From positions 1,096,455-1,160,454 of the forward strand of contig NZ_JALAAD010000001.1 in assembly GCF_022984075.1 (NCBI RefSeq): a stretch of DNA of 64,000 nucleotides, written 5' to 3'. Shown here one piece after another: positions 16,868-27,455 of the stretch; position 1 is the stretch's first letter; the number at the start of each line of letters is the position of its first letter. The notes under the pieces were generated by a model, which did not search any database, was not told where the DNA came from, and was given only the letters and a program-made list of their open reading frames with translations. A program made the position numbers and the translations under genes. This stretch comes from Synechococcus sp. C9 (lineage in GTDB: Bacteria > Cyanobacteriota > Cyanobacteriia > Gloeomargaritales > Gloeomargaritaceae).

Positions 16868-18073
16868 ATGAGGTGCCGTTGGGGTCGGTGGGTTCTCGTT
16901 TTACTCTTATTTATCCTGAGCTTCACCTGGGCACAGCCCGCCCTGGCACTGACGGAACCGGAACGGCTGGTGGTGGAGGTGTGGCACATTGTCAATCGGG
17001 CTTATGTGGACCCCACGTTCAACGGGCACAATTGGCAGAAGGTGCGGCAGGCGGCACTGCATCCCCCCCCGGAGACGATGGAGCAGGCGCAAGCGGTGAT
17101 TCAGGAGATGCTCAGCCGGTTGGATGACCCCTTCACCCGGGTGTTGCCCCAGAGCCAATACCGGAATCTGCAAACCACTACGGCGGGGGAATTGACCGGG
17201 GTGGGTCTGCAAATTGTCTTGGATACGGAACGGCGGGTGCCCCTGGTGGTAGCGCCCATTGCGGGTTCACCGGCGGCGCAGGCGGGGGTGCAGAGCCAGG
17301 ATCGGATTTTAGCAATTGATGGGGAGTCCACCCTGGGGATGGGGATGGATACGGCGGCCAGTCGGATGCGGGGTCTGCCGGGCACCCAGGTGGTGCTGAC
17401 CCTGGAGCGGGGGGAACGGCGGTGGCCGGTGACCATTACCCGCCAGCGGGTGACCCTACCGTCTCTGACCTGGGACCTGCGTCCGGGGGGGGTCGGCTAC
17501 ATCCAACTCAGCCAGTTTAGTGCCGGGTCGGCGGCGGAGATGGCGAAGGCGATCCAAGCCCTGGAAGCCCAGGGGGTGCGGGGGTATGTGCTGGATTTAC
17601 GGAATAATCCGGGGGGTCTGTTTCAGGCGGGTTTGGAAATCGCCCAGGAATGGCTCGACCAGGGCACGGTGGTCTATACGGTGAACCGGGATGGACTGGA
17701 AACGGATTTTACCGCCGGGGGCAAAGCCCTGACGGACAAACCCCTGGTGGTGTTGGTGAATCATGGTACCGCCAGCGCCAGTGAAATCCTGGCCGGAGCC
17801 TTGCAGGATCATCGGCGGGCGACCCTGGTGGGGGAAACCACCTTTGGGAAAGGCTTGATTCAGTCTGTGTTCAAGCTCAGCAATGGGGATGGGTTGGCCG
17901 TGTCCGTGGCCCGCTACGAAACCCCCCTCCACCATGACATTCACCGGCGGGGGATTGTGCCGGATCAAATGGTTTCATCCCAGTCGGAAGCAACGGCAAA
18001 CGACCCCCAATACGAAGCGGCGGTGGCCTGGCTGGCCAAAAATTTCGTCCCAACCGTAGCGGCGGGGGGGTAA
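16868..18073 (+). CDS. C-terminal processing peptidase (S41, CtpA-like)
   Basis: An exported serine protease of 401 residues. A signal peptide (VLVLLLFILSFTWAQPALA) is followed by an N-terminal helical part, a PDZ domain near residues 105-185 (GVGLQIVLD, SPAAQAGVQSQDRILAIDGE) and the S41 core with the catalytic Ser in NHGTASASEIL and Lys in ETTFGKGLIQ. Cyanobacterial Ctp enzymes mature the PSII D1 protein or turn over periplasmic proteins; which paralogue this is cannot be told from sequence alone. It follows the DUF4079 gene closely and precedes hom by 28 bp. Confidence 0.92.
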   Translation: MRCRWGRWVLVLLLFILSFTWAQPALALTEPERLVVEVWHIVNRAYVDPTFNGHNWQKVRQAALHPPPETMEQAQAVIQEMLSRLDDPFTRVLPQSQYRNLQTTTAGELTGVGLQIVLDTERRVPLVVAPIAGSPAAQAGVQSQDRILAIDGESTLGMGMDTAASRMRGLPGTQVVLTLERGERRWPVTITRQRVTLPSLTWDLRPGGVGYIQLSQFSAGSAAEMAKAIQALEAQGVRGYVLDLRNNPGGLFQAGLEIAQEWLDQGTVVYTVNRDGLETDFTAGGKALTDKPLVVLVNHGTASASEILAGALQDHRRATLVGETTFGKGLIQSVFKLSNGDGLAVSVARYETPLHHDIHRRGIVPDQMVSSQSEATANDPQYEAAVAWLAKNFVPTVAAGG

Positions 18074-18101
18074 ACCTCTATGCTGGAGGGGGAGGTAGTC
18101 T

Positions 18102-19394
18102 ATGACTGAGAACCGAACCATTCGGGTGGGCTTGTTGGGGCTGGGAACGGTGGGGGCGGGGGTGGCCCAAATTCTCCTTGACCCCAAGGGACGGCATCCC
18201 CTGTTGAGTGAATTGACCCTGCATCGGGTGGGGGTGCGCTCCCTGCACAAACCCCGGGCGTTGCATCTCCCCCCCGGACTGCTGACCACGGATTTGACCG
18301 CCCTGGTGCAGGACCCGGAGATTGACCTGGTGGTGGAGGTCTTGGGGGGCTTGGAACCCGCCCGCAGTTTGATGTTGCAGGCCATTGCCCAGGGGAAACA
18401 CGTGGTTACGGCCAACAAGGCGGTGGTGGCCCGTTACGGAGCGGAGCTATTTCAGGCGGCGCAAGACCAGGGGGTGTATGTGCTGATGGAGGGGGCGGTG
18501 GGGGGCGGCATTCCCATCATCCATCCCCTCAAGCAAGCCCTGGGGGCGAACCGGCTGTCCCGGGTGCTGGGGATTGTCAACGGCACCACCAATTTTATCC
18601 TCACCCAGATGGCCCAGGGGCGGGGGGATTTTGCCACGGCCTTGGCCACAGCCCAGTCCCTGGGTTACGCAGAAAGTGACCCCAGTGCCGATGTGGATGG
18701 GGAAGATGCCGCCGATAAAATTGCCATCCTGGCGACTTTGGCCTTTGGGGTGCGGGTGAGTCGGGAGCAGGTCTATTGCGAAGGGATTGGCGGGATTCAG
18801 CCGGTGGATTTGCGCTACGCCGAACGCCTTGGGTTTCAGGTGAAATTGCTGGCCCTGGCGCAACGGCAGGGGGAAGCCCTGGACATCCGGGTCCATCCGA
18901 CATTAATTAGCCACGACCATCCCCTCGCCAGTGTGCAGGGGGTGCAAAATGCCATTGTGCTGGGGGGGGAACCCCTGGGGGAAGTCATGTTCCAGGGGCC
19001 AGGAGCCGGGGCGGGACCGACCGCCAGTGCCGTGGTGGGGGATGTGGTGAATGTGGTGGCGACCCTCCGGGCCAATTCCGGCTACCATCCCCTTTTGGGG
19101 GCACCGGTGGCCACGGCGATTCCCCAACTGGCAATGGATGAGGTGCAAACCCGCTTTTATACCCGCATCCTGACCCAGGACCAGCCGGGGGTGATCGGTC
19201 AATTGGGCACCTGCTATGGTCGCCACGGGGTGAGTTTAGAATCCATCGTCCAGATCAGCACTCAGGAACAGTTGGCGGAAATTGTGGTCGTGACCCACCA
19301 GGTGCGGGAGGGGAATTTCTGGCTGGCGCTGGAGGAAATTCGGCAATTCCCGGCGGTGGCGGCAATTCCGACCGTGTTGCGGGTGTGGTCGTGA
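18102..19394 (+). CDS. hom: Homoserine dehydrogenase
   Basis: Reduces aspartate semialdehyde to homoserine on the way to threonine, methionine and isoleucine. The 430-residue protein has an N-terminal Rossmann motif (VGLLGLGTVGAGVAQ), ANKAVVARYG, the NGTTNFILTQM substrate region, the DVDGEDAADK catalytic region and a C-terminal ACT domain (DQPGVIGQLGTCYGRHGVS) for threonine feedback. GGAGG about 8 bp before the ATG supports the start. The 3' end overlaps the next gene by 10 bp. Confidence 0.95.
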   Translation: MTENRTIRVGLLGLGTVGAGVAQILLDPKGRHPLLSELTLHRVGVRSLHKPRALHLPPGLLTTDLTALVQDPEIDLVVEVLGGLEPARSLMLQAIAQGKHVVTANKAVVARYGAELFQAAQDQGVYVLMEGAVGGGIPIIHPLKQALGANRLSRVLGIVNGTTNFILTQMAQGRGDFATALATAQSLGYAESDPSADVDGEDAADKIAILATLAFGVRVSREQVYCEGIGGIQPVDLRYAERLGFQVKLLALAQRQGEALDIRVHPTLISHDHPLASVQGVQNAIVLGGEPLGEVMFQGPGAGAGPTASAVVGDVVNVVATLRANSGYHPLLGAPVATAIPQLAMDEVQTRFYTRILTQDQPGVIGQLGTCYGRHGVSLESIVQISTQEQLAEIVVVTHQVREGNFWLALEEIRQFPAVAAIPTVLRVWS

Positions 19395-19687
19395 AGGACC
19401 CCCAACTGCTGGCGATTGAGCAATCCGTGCGGGCGGCGGTAGCGTCACGCCAGGGGGATGCGGTGGCTTTATTGGCGGTATTGCGCCTCCTGGAGTCTCT
19501 CCACCGGGAGATTGAGACCGGTGCCTTTGCCGCCGCCTTACCCCAGACCCGCCGAGAGTTGTACGACTTCCTGCTGGACATCGAAACCCAGGGGGGCTGG
19601 CCCTACATTTACCGCCGCAGTCTGGAGAGTTTCCTGACCTATCTCCGCAAAACCGAGGCCAACGCCGGTCACGATGCCCCCGCTTGA
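19385..19687 (+). CDS. Conserved-looking 100-aa protein coupled to hom
   Basis: A cysteine-free helical protein with no recognised family. It reads DPQLLAIEQSVRAAVASRQG, then a leucine-rich helix (LLAVLRLLESLHREIETG), RRELYDFLLDIETQGGWPY and a basic C-terminus. The GTG start overlaps the end of hom by 10 bp; a second GTG lies 6 bp further in. Position and overlap suggest cotranslation with hom, but nothing in the sequence indicates an amino-acid biosynthesis role. Confidence 0.65.
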   Translation: MVVKDPQLLAIEQSVRAAVASRQGDAVALLAVLRLLESLHREIETGAFAAALPQTRRELYDFLLDIETQGGWPYIYRRSLESFLTYLRKTEANAGHDAPA

Positions 19688-19809
19688 GGAATTTTTTGCC
19701 GAAATTGCCCCTTCCCAGTACCCGTTTTAGCAAAAATAACGGTACACTGATGCCATACTCCTGATGTCTGTTCGCCTGCCCACCCATCATCACCCAAGGG
19801 AGAATGGTC

Positions 19810-20733
19810 ATGTTGCCGGAACAACAGCAGAAAATTTTGGTGTACTTCATTGAAGAAGCCAAAGAGCATCTCCAAACCTTAGAACAGGGGTTGATGAATT
19901 TGCAGACCAACTCCCAGGATCAGGAGATGGTGAATGAAATGTTCCGGGCCGCCCACTCCATCAAGGGGGGAGCCGCCATGTTGGGGTATGACAGCATTCG
20001 CCGCACGGCACACCGGCTGGAGGACTGCCTGAAGGTGGTGAAAGAACAACCGGGCACGGCCATTGACCAGGAGTCGGAAGATTTATTTTTGCGGGGATTT
20101 GAAACCCTGGAATCCTTGGTCAACCATCTGGAGCAGGGGAATCTCACGGAAGACTTTGGCCAAACGGCGTTTCAACAGGCGGAGCCGATTTTCGCCCTCC
20201 TCCAACAGCGGCTCACCGGGGAAATGGTGACCGGAGAGAGCAAACCTCTTGTCCCTGCCAATTTCTCCGCCCAGGTGTTGCAGGTGTTGCGGCAGATGCT
20301 GGAACTGATCAAGCAGGGGGCGACCCCGGAACGTACCCAGCAGGTGGCGGCTCTGTGTGGTCGGTTGGGGACTTTCGCTCCCGGCGTAGCCACCTGGCAG
20401 ACCCTCACCCAGACGGCCCAAAAAGCGGTGACCAATCCCCGGGTACCCCTGGCGAAGCTGGCGGGGCCGTTGCTCAATGAACTCAAGCAGGCCAGCGAAT
20501 TGATCCAGCAGGGCAAGGCGCAGATGGTCGTCCCCAGTGCCACCCTCTGTAGTTTGGCGGGGGTGGATGCGGCCAGCGTTGCCCCGACCGTGGCGGCTCC
20601 GGCGGCCCCCAAACAAATTACCATTCCGGTGGAACCCCGGGAGGCGGCCAAGCTCTTGATTGCCAACTTTGAGCCTGCCCAGTTGGCCGCCCTGGCCAAG
20701 TTGTTGGTGCAAGCGCTGAAACGCCCCGCCTGA
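19810..20733 (+). CDS. HPt-domain phosphotransfer protein
   Basis: A soluble 307-residue protein. Residues about 1-110 form a histidine phosphotransfer domain with the phosphorylatable His in FRAAHSIKGGAAMLGY (about residue 49). The remainder is helical and alanine-rich and has no kinase ATP-binding domain, so this is a stand-alone HPt protein, not a CheA kinase. The ATG at 19810 lies about 7 bp after AAGGGAG; the ATG at 19804 would be too close. Its TGA overlaps the ATG of a response regulator, the obvious partner. Confidence 0.82.
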   Translation: MLPEQQQKILVYFIEEAKEHLQTLEQGLMNLQTNSQDQEMVNEMFRAAHSIKGGAAMLGYDSIRRTAHRLEDCLKVVKEQPGTAIDQESEDLFLRGFETLESLVNHLEQGNLTEDFGQTAFQQAEPIFALLQQRLTGEMVTGESKPLVPANFSAQVLQVLRQMLELIKQGATPERTQQVAALCGRLGTFAPGVATWQTLTQTAQKAVTNPRVPLAKLAGPLLNELKQASELIQQGKAQMVVPSATLCSLAGVDAASVAPTVAAPAAPKQITIPVEPREAAKLLIANFEPAQLAALAKLLVQALKRPA

Positions 20734-21106
20734 TGTGTCGCAAAATTCTGATTGTGGACGATGAACCCCACATTCGGTTGTTGTTGGAACAGACCCTCGA
20801 GGACTTGGCGGATGAGGCGGACATTGAACTCCTGACCGCCAGCAACGGCCTGGAGGCTTTAGACGTTATCCAAAATGAACGGCCCAATTTAGTATTTTTG
20901 GACGTGATGATGCCCAAGATGAACGGCTTTGAGGTCTGTCAACGGGTGAAAAAGGAACTCCTGCTCGAAGGTGTCTATATTATCATGCTCACCGCCAAAG
21001 GGCAGGAATTTGACAAGGTGCGGGGGCAGGAGGTGGGTGCCGACCTGTACATGACCAAACCCTTTGACCCGGACCAAGTGGTCAAACGCTCATTGGAGGT
21101 GCTGGG

Positions 21107-21113
<7 letters not shown>
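20733..21113 (+). CDS. Single-domain response regulator
   Basis: A CheY-like receiver of 126 residues with all functional positions: acidic pair in ILIVDDEPHIRLLL, phosphoacceptor Asp in LVFLDVMMPKMNGFEVC, Thr in IIMLTAKG and Lys in YMTKPFDPDQV. No output domain follows, so it signals through protein contacts. The start overlaps the HPt gene by one base and its end overlaps folP by 7 bp. A PatA/TaxP-type or motility role is possible but not shown. Confidence 0.9.
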
Positions 21114-21911
<798 letters not shown>

Positions 21912-21928
<17 letters not shown>

Positions 21929-23099
21929 TATCCTCATTTTGACCACGGGGTGCCTGTCCTTGGCGCACGGAACTGGGGCACGTTTGCTCAGTCACTTTGC
22001 CACCTATCCCCCCGCCCACCTGTGGAATGTGTTTGCCGGTTTTCAGGGGGAACCCGCCCTTCCCCAGCATCTGTGGGTGCGGCGATACGATACGGATTGG
22101 CGGTCAGAATTACGCCGTTGGCGACGCAAATTACTGCAAATTCATTTACCTCACCAGGCGAAAGATATGCGGGAAATTCGGTCGTACTTAAACCGCAAAA
22201 AGTGGTATCCCGATTTAATTTACGCCACCTGTTTGTGTCGAGATGACTTAGAAATTTTGGCTGAAATTTTACGGCAATATCATTATAAACTTCCAGTCAT
22301 TCAACACTTTTTGGATTGGCATCCTGACGATGCTCGCATGATCCCCTTATTGCAACAATTGAATCCCCATTTAAGCCAAGTGTGGGCATTAACCGAAGCG
22401 ATGCAAGCGGACATTAGTCAGATTTTAGACCGGCCGGTGCCGGTGGTGAGCGTCTTTCACTGCGATTTACCAACCCTTTATAAACAAAACCATCCCCCCT
22501 ATAATGCCCATTTTCGAGCGGTGATCATCGGCAACTGTGGTTATACGGAAATCTTAGATGACCTTGCGCAAGCATGGCGTGTTTTGGCTCAGGAATTTGC
22601 TAATTTGCAACCCATTCATTGGTACGCCCATCCCCGCTCCTGGCAATGTTTACAGGAACGCAATTACGAATTACCCCCCGAAATTGACTACCGGGGTTTT
22701 ATCCCGCCAGAGGCATTAATGACACAACTCAGTGGTTATGATTTAGCACTGATTCCCTTTAACCGTTGCGACCAACCCGAATCCTGGTATGCCCGCTATT
22801 CTAGCCCTTCCCGTCTGACGGAATTAGCCAGCGTTGGTTTACCCCTTTGCCTATTAGCCGGAGCAGGAACCGCCGCCGCCCAATATATGGTGAATCATGA
22901 TTTGGGCGTAGTAGTGAACCCCAGCGATCACCCCAAGTTAATTAATACCCTCAAGTTGCTAATTGCAAACCAGGAATTACGGCAAACATTGGGGCAAAAA
23001 AGCCGTCGGTTTGCGGAGGCACATTTCAATGTTTCAGAACACCGCCAATTCCTCTATGAAACCTTCGCCCAACTCTGCCAACGCCCTACTGAAATTTAG
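21912..23099 (+). CDS. GT-B fold glycosyltransferase (GT4-like)
   Basis: A protein of about 395 residues. The N-terminal part (NILILTTGCLSLAHGTGARL) fits the first Rossmann half of a GT-B enzyme. The C-terminal half has YDLALIPFNRCDQPESWYAR, SPSRLTELASVGLPLCLL and a closing helix (ELRQTLGQKSRRFAEAHFNV) typical of nucleotide-sugar binding in GT4 enzymes. No membrane helix is seen. The donor and acceptor are unknown. The ATG at 21912 lies inside the end of folP; an upstream reading would mostly be a shadow of folP. The end overlaps the convergent phosphate-binding gene by 14 bp. Confidence 0.75.
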
Positions 23100-24108
23100 C
23101 CTGTTTACGCAACAGTTCCTCTAGGGTAAGTTGGAAATCAGCTTTACCATCGAATACCGTACCCACTTCCTGTTTGTAGAACGTTACCTCTGCCAAATGA
23201 TAATGCTCATCCGTGAGGGGAATATAACCCACATTGGGCACAATTTTGGCGGCATTTTTTAGGTAAAATCCCACAAAGTCCTTAAGCACTTCTTTCTCTT
23301 GCGCTTTGGCAGCATTCACATAAATAAATAGGGGGCGGGTCAAGGGACGATATTTGTTCAACAACACATTTTGCAATGTGGGTGTCACCGGACCATCCCC
23401 ATTGTCAATGGGAACCGCTTTCATCTTGTCCCGATTCTTCTCAAAGTAAGCAACGCCAAAATACCCAAGCGCATTCGGGTCTTGGATAATTCCCTGGGCG
23501 AGCGTATCGTCATCTTCACTAAAAACCACATCTTTCCGGCTGGCATCCACCTTGCCCACAATGGCTTCCGTGAAATAATCAAACGTACCTGAATCCTCAC
23601 CGGGGCTGAATAAATTCAGGGGACGGTCAGGGAAACTTGGGCGTACTTGGTTCCACTTTTTGATTTTCCCTTGCGCCGCCGGTTCCCAAATCTTTCGCAA
23701 TTCTTCCACCGTCAATTTGTCCACCCAATCATTGCCCTTATTAACCGCTACGGTGAGCGCATCAAATGCAACTGGTAATTCAATATAACGGACATCATTT
23801 CTGTTACACAAAGCCATCTCTTGTTGATTAATCGGACGGGAGGCATTGGCAATATCCACCTTCCCTTCACAAAACTTACGGAACCCCCCGGTTGTCCCAG
23901 AAAATTCCACAGTTAATTCCTCCAAAAGCTTCGGTTGGGTTTTCTTAAATTCCTCTGCCACCGCCTTGCTAATTGGATAAACCGTACTCGAACCGTCAAT
24001 GGCAATACTCGCAGGCTTAGGGGCACCGCCAAAATTACATCCCCAGAGCAGAACCGGGATGCTCAGCATCAGCAATACAAATCTTAACCCCCGACTCCAG
24101 CGTTCCAT
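23086..24108 (-). CDS. Phosphate-binding lipoprotein (PstS/SphX family)
   Basis: Periplasmic substrate-binding protein of 340 residues. The N-terminus is a lipoprotein signal ([15 protein letters not shown], lipobox Cys). Next come [20 protein letters not shown] and [20 protein letters not shown], the phosphate-contact loops of PstS-like proteins, then [19 protein letters not shown]. Sequence style and length match SphX-type proteins of cyanobacteria, which are induced by phosphate starvation. No pstCAB genes follow, so it acts apart from a local transporter operon. GGAGGT 8 bp before ATG 24108 fixes the start. I did not find a convincing Pho box upstream. Confidence 0.85.
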   Translation of the reverse strand: MERWSRGLRFVLLMLSIPVLLWGCNFGGAPKPASIAIDGSSTVYPISKAVAEEFKKTQPKLLEELTVEFSGTTGGFRKFCEGKVDIANASRPINQQEMALCNRNDVRYIELPVAFDALTVAVNKGNDWVDKLTVEELRKIWEPAAQGKIKKWNQVRPSFPDRPLNLFSPGEDSGTFDYFTEAIVGKVDASRKDVVFSEDDDTLAQGIIQDPNALGYFGVAYFEKNRDKMKAVPIDNGDGPVTPTLQNVLLNKYRPLTRPLFIYVNAAKAQEKEVLKDFVGFYLKNAAKIVPNVGYIPLTDEHYHLAEVTFYKQEVGTVFDGKADFQLTLEELLRKQAKFQ

Positions 24109-24346
24109 CCCCACCCACCTCCGTAATTAGACAGACAAAAGCATTACCAATTAATCCTGAAGTTTACCCTGATTTTTTGTGCAATGAAAACCCTAACGAT
24201 TACAGAAATAACCTACCGGAGCAACCCTGTCAAGTAGGAATCCAGGAGAACATCGAGATAAAGGGAAACCTTCCATTTTTCTTAACCCAATCCCACAGGA
24301 GATTGATTATAATTAGAGCCAACCTAAAAAATCGGCCTTAAAAACG

Positions 24347-25660
24347 ATGGATGAAGTTTTAGAAAAAATTCGTCAACAGTTTAACTACGGTCCCTATCCC
24401 CGTTACCCTTTAGAGAAGTCCCCCAAGGATGACCGAGAATTTTTATGGATTCATAATGTCACCACGCCTTACTATCTGCGGTACCGGCAACGTCCTCCCC
24501 AGGATTTAGTGATTTTGGATGCGGGGTGCGGTTCCGGGTACAAAGCCTTAGCCCTTGCCCTTGCCAATCCGGGGGCTAAAATTGTCGGGATTGACTTTTC
24601 TCCTAACTCGGTGGATTTGGCTATCAAAAGATTCGAGTTTCATGGTCTATCCAACTATGAATTTCATGTCCTCCCGATTGACCAGGTGGGTGAATTAGGC
24701 TTAACGTTTGATTACATTAACTGCGATGAAGTTTTATATCTAATGCCTGACCCGGTAGCCACATTAGCGACTTTTAAGCAGGTCTTAAAACCCCTGGGGA
24801 TTCTCCGAGTTAATGTGCATAATCAATACCAGCGGGAGATGTATTTCAAAGTCCAGGAATTCTTTGGGCTGTTGGGTTTAATGCAGGATAATCCCGAGGA
24901 ATTTGAATTAAAAACCGTTCAAGAGATCATGGGGCAACTCAACGATAGATGTGAACTAAAGCGGATAACATGGAGTAAAAAATATGAGGGCGAATTAAAT
25001 GATCATATCAGCGAATTTATTTTGATGAATTGCCTGCTCCAGGGGGACAAGGGATTTACCATTCCCCAGATATTTGGGTGTTTGGAGGAGGCTGGTTTAG
25101 AGTTTATTGAAATGGTGGCCTGGCCAAAATGGCGTATCAAATCCCTGTTCAAAGACCCTGAGAACCTACCCACCGTGTTAACTTTGGCACTGGCAGAAGC
25201 GACACCGATGGAGGTATTACACCTGGTGAATTTGTTGCATCCAGGGGAGCGACTTTTGGATTTGTGGTGTGGTCATCCCAATGCCGAACCAACGGTTGTT
25301 TCCCAAGGTCAGGCGATGGTTTCTCTGCATCCCCAATTAAGAAACGAAACGGTGCAACAAGCGTGGCAAGCCCATTTGCAGGGAGGGCGGCCTTTAATCC
25401 TGTCAGATTACTTGAAATTCCCTGTCCAGGGCGCATTACAGATTGAGAAAGTGGAAATTGATGCGATTGCCCTTGGGGCTTTGTGGCCTTTGTTTGAGGG
25501 CACCCAATCTTTTGAAAGTCTTTTGCAACGTTGGTTACAACTCTATCCCCGGGATTTACTCACCTTGGAACCGGTGCCTGTTGAAATTGCTCGTACCATG
25601 TTAAGGGAATTACTATTATTTTTAGAACAATCCCTTTATGTGCTACTAACGGTTGAGTAA
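24347..25660 (+). CDS. SAM-dependent methyltransferase with extra C-terminal region, copy 1
   Basis: A 437-residue protein. Residues about 40-190 form a class I methyltransferase (motif I VILDAGCGSGYKALALALA, then IVGIDFSPNSVDLA, FDYINCDEVLYLM and KPLGILRVNVH). An upstream segment FNYGPYPRYPLEKSPKDD is shared with the neighbour. The C-terminal 200 residues are not recognised and end in a leucine-rich helix. A -10-like TATAAT lies at 24308-24313. Its base composition is clearly more AT-rich than nearby genes, a hint of foreign origin. Methyl acceptor unknown. Confidence 0.8.
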   Translation: MDEVLEKIRQQFNYGPYPRYPLEKSPKDDREFLWIHNVTTPYYLRYRQRPPQDLVILDAGCGSGYKALALALANPGAKIVGIDFSPNSVDLAIKRFEFHGLSNYEFHVLPIDQVGELGLTFDYINCDEVLYLMPDPVATLATFKQVLKPLGILRVNVHNQYQREMYFKVQEFFGLLGLMQDNPEEFELKTVQEIMGQLNDRCELKRITWSKKYEGELNDHISEFILMNCLLQGDKGFTIPQIFGCLEEAGLEFIEMVAWPKWRIKSLFKDPENLPTVLTLALAEATPMEVLHLVNLLHPGERLLDLWCGHPNAEPTVVSQGQAMVSLHPQLRNETVQQAWQAHLQGGRPLILSDYLKFPVQGALQIEKVEIDAIALGALWPLFEGTQSFESLLQRWLQLYPRDLLTLEPVPVEIARTMLRELLLFLEQSLYVLLTVE

Positions 25661-25663
25661 GGC

Positions 25664-27013
25664 ATGGCTGACAATGGGAATAACAGCAATAGTAACCTTA
25701 TAAAAATTAGGGAGCAATTTGACTTTGGCCCCTATCCCTATTTCCCCTTGGAGCAATCCCCCCAGCATGAAACAGAATCTTTATTTATTCACAATCTGAC
25801 CACCCCTTACTATTTGAAATATAAGCGACTTCCACCGCAAGATAATTTAATTATTTTGGATGCGGGATGTGGTTCGGGTTACGGTGCCTTAACCCTGGCG
25901 TTGGCGAACCCTAATGCCCGGATTGTGGGGATTGATTTATCTGAAAAATCTATCGAACTGGCCCGCCATCGTCTGCATTATCATGGGATAAAAAACTATG
26001 AATTTCATGTATTACCCATTGAGGAAATTGGTTGTTTGAATTATCAATTTGACTACATTAATTGCGATGAAGTCATCTATTTATCGGATGACCCCAAAGT
26101 AACGTTACAAAAGCTGGCTCAAGCCTTAAAACCCCAGGGAATTATGCGGGTGAATTTTCACGACCAGTACCAGCGTGCTGAGCAATATCGGGGTCAGGAA
26201 TTTTTTGAGTGGCTCGGCTTAAAAAAAAATAACCCTGAAGACCAAGCCATTCATACGGTGCGCCTGATCATGGAACAGTTGCAGGATGAGGTTAATCTCA
26301 AAAAAAACTGTTGGCAACCCGCCTTAGGTAATCGTTTAGACCGATGGGGTCAGGAATATATTTTAATGAATTACCTCTTTCAATGTGATAAAGGATTTAC
26401 GCCCCTGGATGTGAGTCACTATTTAGAGTATGCCGGTTTGGAATTGATTGAAATGGTCTATTGGCGCAAGTGGCGATTAACGGAATTATTTACTGACCCG
26501 GAGAATGTACCGGCGATCATTGGGGCTGTTGAGGCGATTGCTACCCCTTGGGAGCGGTATTATCTCAGGGATTTAATTCATCCTCACGAGCGGCTCATTG
26601 ATTTTTGGTGCGGCTATCCCACCGCCCCACAAGCAACGATATTAACAGCGGAATCTCTGATTTATTTGCACCCCCAACTCTGTACCGATCTGGTCAAAAC
26701 CGCTTGGCGGAGTACCTTGGAACAGGGACAGGCTTTTCCGATTTCTCATTTCTTGAAAACTCCAGCACAAAGTTGTTTTTTTCAAGCGGAAGTAAGCCTC
26801 GATTTTGTGACCGCAAGTGTGCTATGTCCTTTACTGGAAATGCCCATGAGATTCTCTCAAATCAAAGATAGATGGTTGCACTTATACCCCCAGGATTGGT
26901 TAACGTCAAACCCTACGGATGTGCAAGCAATTACCATCAAATTGCAAGAGATATTATTGATGTTAGAAAAATATCTTTATGTACTGATTGTATCTGATTC
27001 ATCTGATTCCTAG
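25664..27013 (+). CDS. SAM-dependent methyltransferase, tandem paralogue, copy 2
   Basis: A 449-residue paralogue of the gene that ends 3 bp before it, with the same layout: N-terminal FDFGPYPYFPLEQSPQHETE, SAM motif LDAGCGSGYGALTLALANPN, YINCDEVIYLSDDP, and an unrecognised C-terminal region with the repeated pattern YLRDLIHPHERLIDFWCGYP. The last part (LEKYLYVLIVSDSSDS) differs from copy 1. A tandem duplication followed by divergence is the simplest history. Substrates could be a peptide, lipid or sugar; nothing local decides this. Confidence 0.8.
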   Translation: MADNGNNSNSNLIKIREQFDFGPYPYFPLEQSPQHETESLFIHNLTTPYYLKYKRLPPQDNLIILDAGCGSGYGALTLALANPNARIVGIDLSEKSIELARHRLHYHGIKNYEFHVLPIEEIGCLNYQFDYINCDEVIYLSDDPKVTLQKLAQALKPQGIMRVNFHDQYQRAEQYRGQEFFEWLGLKKNNPEDQAIHTVRLIMEQLQDEVNLKKNCWQPALGNRLDRWGQEYILMNYLFQCDKGFTPLDVSHYLEYAGLELIEMVYWRKWRLTELFTDPENVPAIIGAVEAIATPWERYYLRDLIHPHERLIDFWCGYPTAPQATILTAESLIYLHPQLCTDLVKTAWRSTLEQGQAFPISHFLKTPAQSCFFQAEVSLDFVTASVLCPLLEMPMRFSQIKDRWLHLYPQDWLTSNPTDVQAITIKLQEILLMLEKYLYVLIVSDSSDS

Positions 27014-27018
27014 GAGCC

Positions 27019-27124
27019 ACTATAGCAATCCTACTTGATTGACGAACGGAAATTCCGCAGAACCAAGAACGGGGGCGGTGCCCCTGCGACCCCCTGTTCC
27101 ATTCTCATTTAGGACTGCTATAGT
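27019..27124 (+). repeat. Family B repeat
   Basis: ACTATAGCAATCCTACTTGA at the left and TTTAGGACTGCTATAG at the right, with the core AGAACCAAGAACGGGGGCGG and its GTGCCCC partner. It follows the methyltransferase stop and overlaps the next repeat by about six bases. Confidence 0.85.
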
Positions 27125-27235
27125 CGTTTCACAAGAAAATGCAACGCTTTGAGGCACTGGTAATCACTGTATCCCCTTCTAGGACAGGGTTTGCAGGTAA
27201 AGGCGAATGTTGCAAACTTGTTTGAAATTACTATA
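27119..27235 (+). repeat. Family D repeat
   Basis: A roughly 117-bp element with ends TATAGTCGTTTCACAAG and CTTGTTTGAAATTACTATA that are imperfect inverted complements. Its right half (GGACAGGGTTTGCAGGTAAA onward) recurs at 61200-61256 with only a few mismatches. Confidence 0.65.
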
Positions 27236-27255
27236 TATCTGATTCCTAGGAGCCA

Positions 27256-27341
27256 CTATAGCAATCCCAAACCATTACGCAACAGAAATTTTCCAGAACC
27301 AAAGACGACCCCTATTCTATTTTCATTTACGATTGCTATAG
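27256..27341 (+). repeat. Family B repeat with core deletion
   Basis: Left end ACTATAGCAATCC, right end TTTACGATTGCTATAG; the hairpin core GGGGCGGTGCCCC has been lost, leaving AAAGACGACCCCTATTC. The preceding 18 bases (GATTCCTAGGAGCCAC region) duplicate those before the copy at 27019. The rest of the gap up to 27455 shows no gene. Confidence 0.75.
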
Positions 27342-27455
27342 CATCTGTTTACAATCCGGTTGCAGGCTGTTCACCAATGAAAGCATACCAAGCATCTTAG
27401 AGCCGGTGGGTTGACAGCCGTATCCCGGAACCACTGCAAAGGCTGACTGCGCCGC

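Noticed and set aside
19810-20733. CheA-type histidine kinase
   Set aside because: Only an HPt domain is visible; the ATP-binding kinase and CheW-like parts are absent.
23086-24346. Pho box upstream of the phosphate-binding gene
   Set aside because: A CTTAACCC is present near 24281, but I could not find the second half-site at the right spacing.
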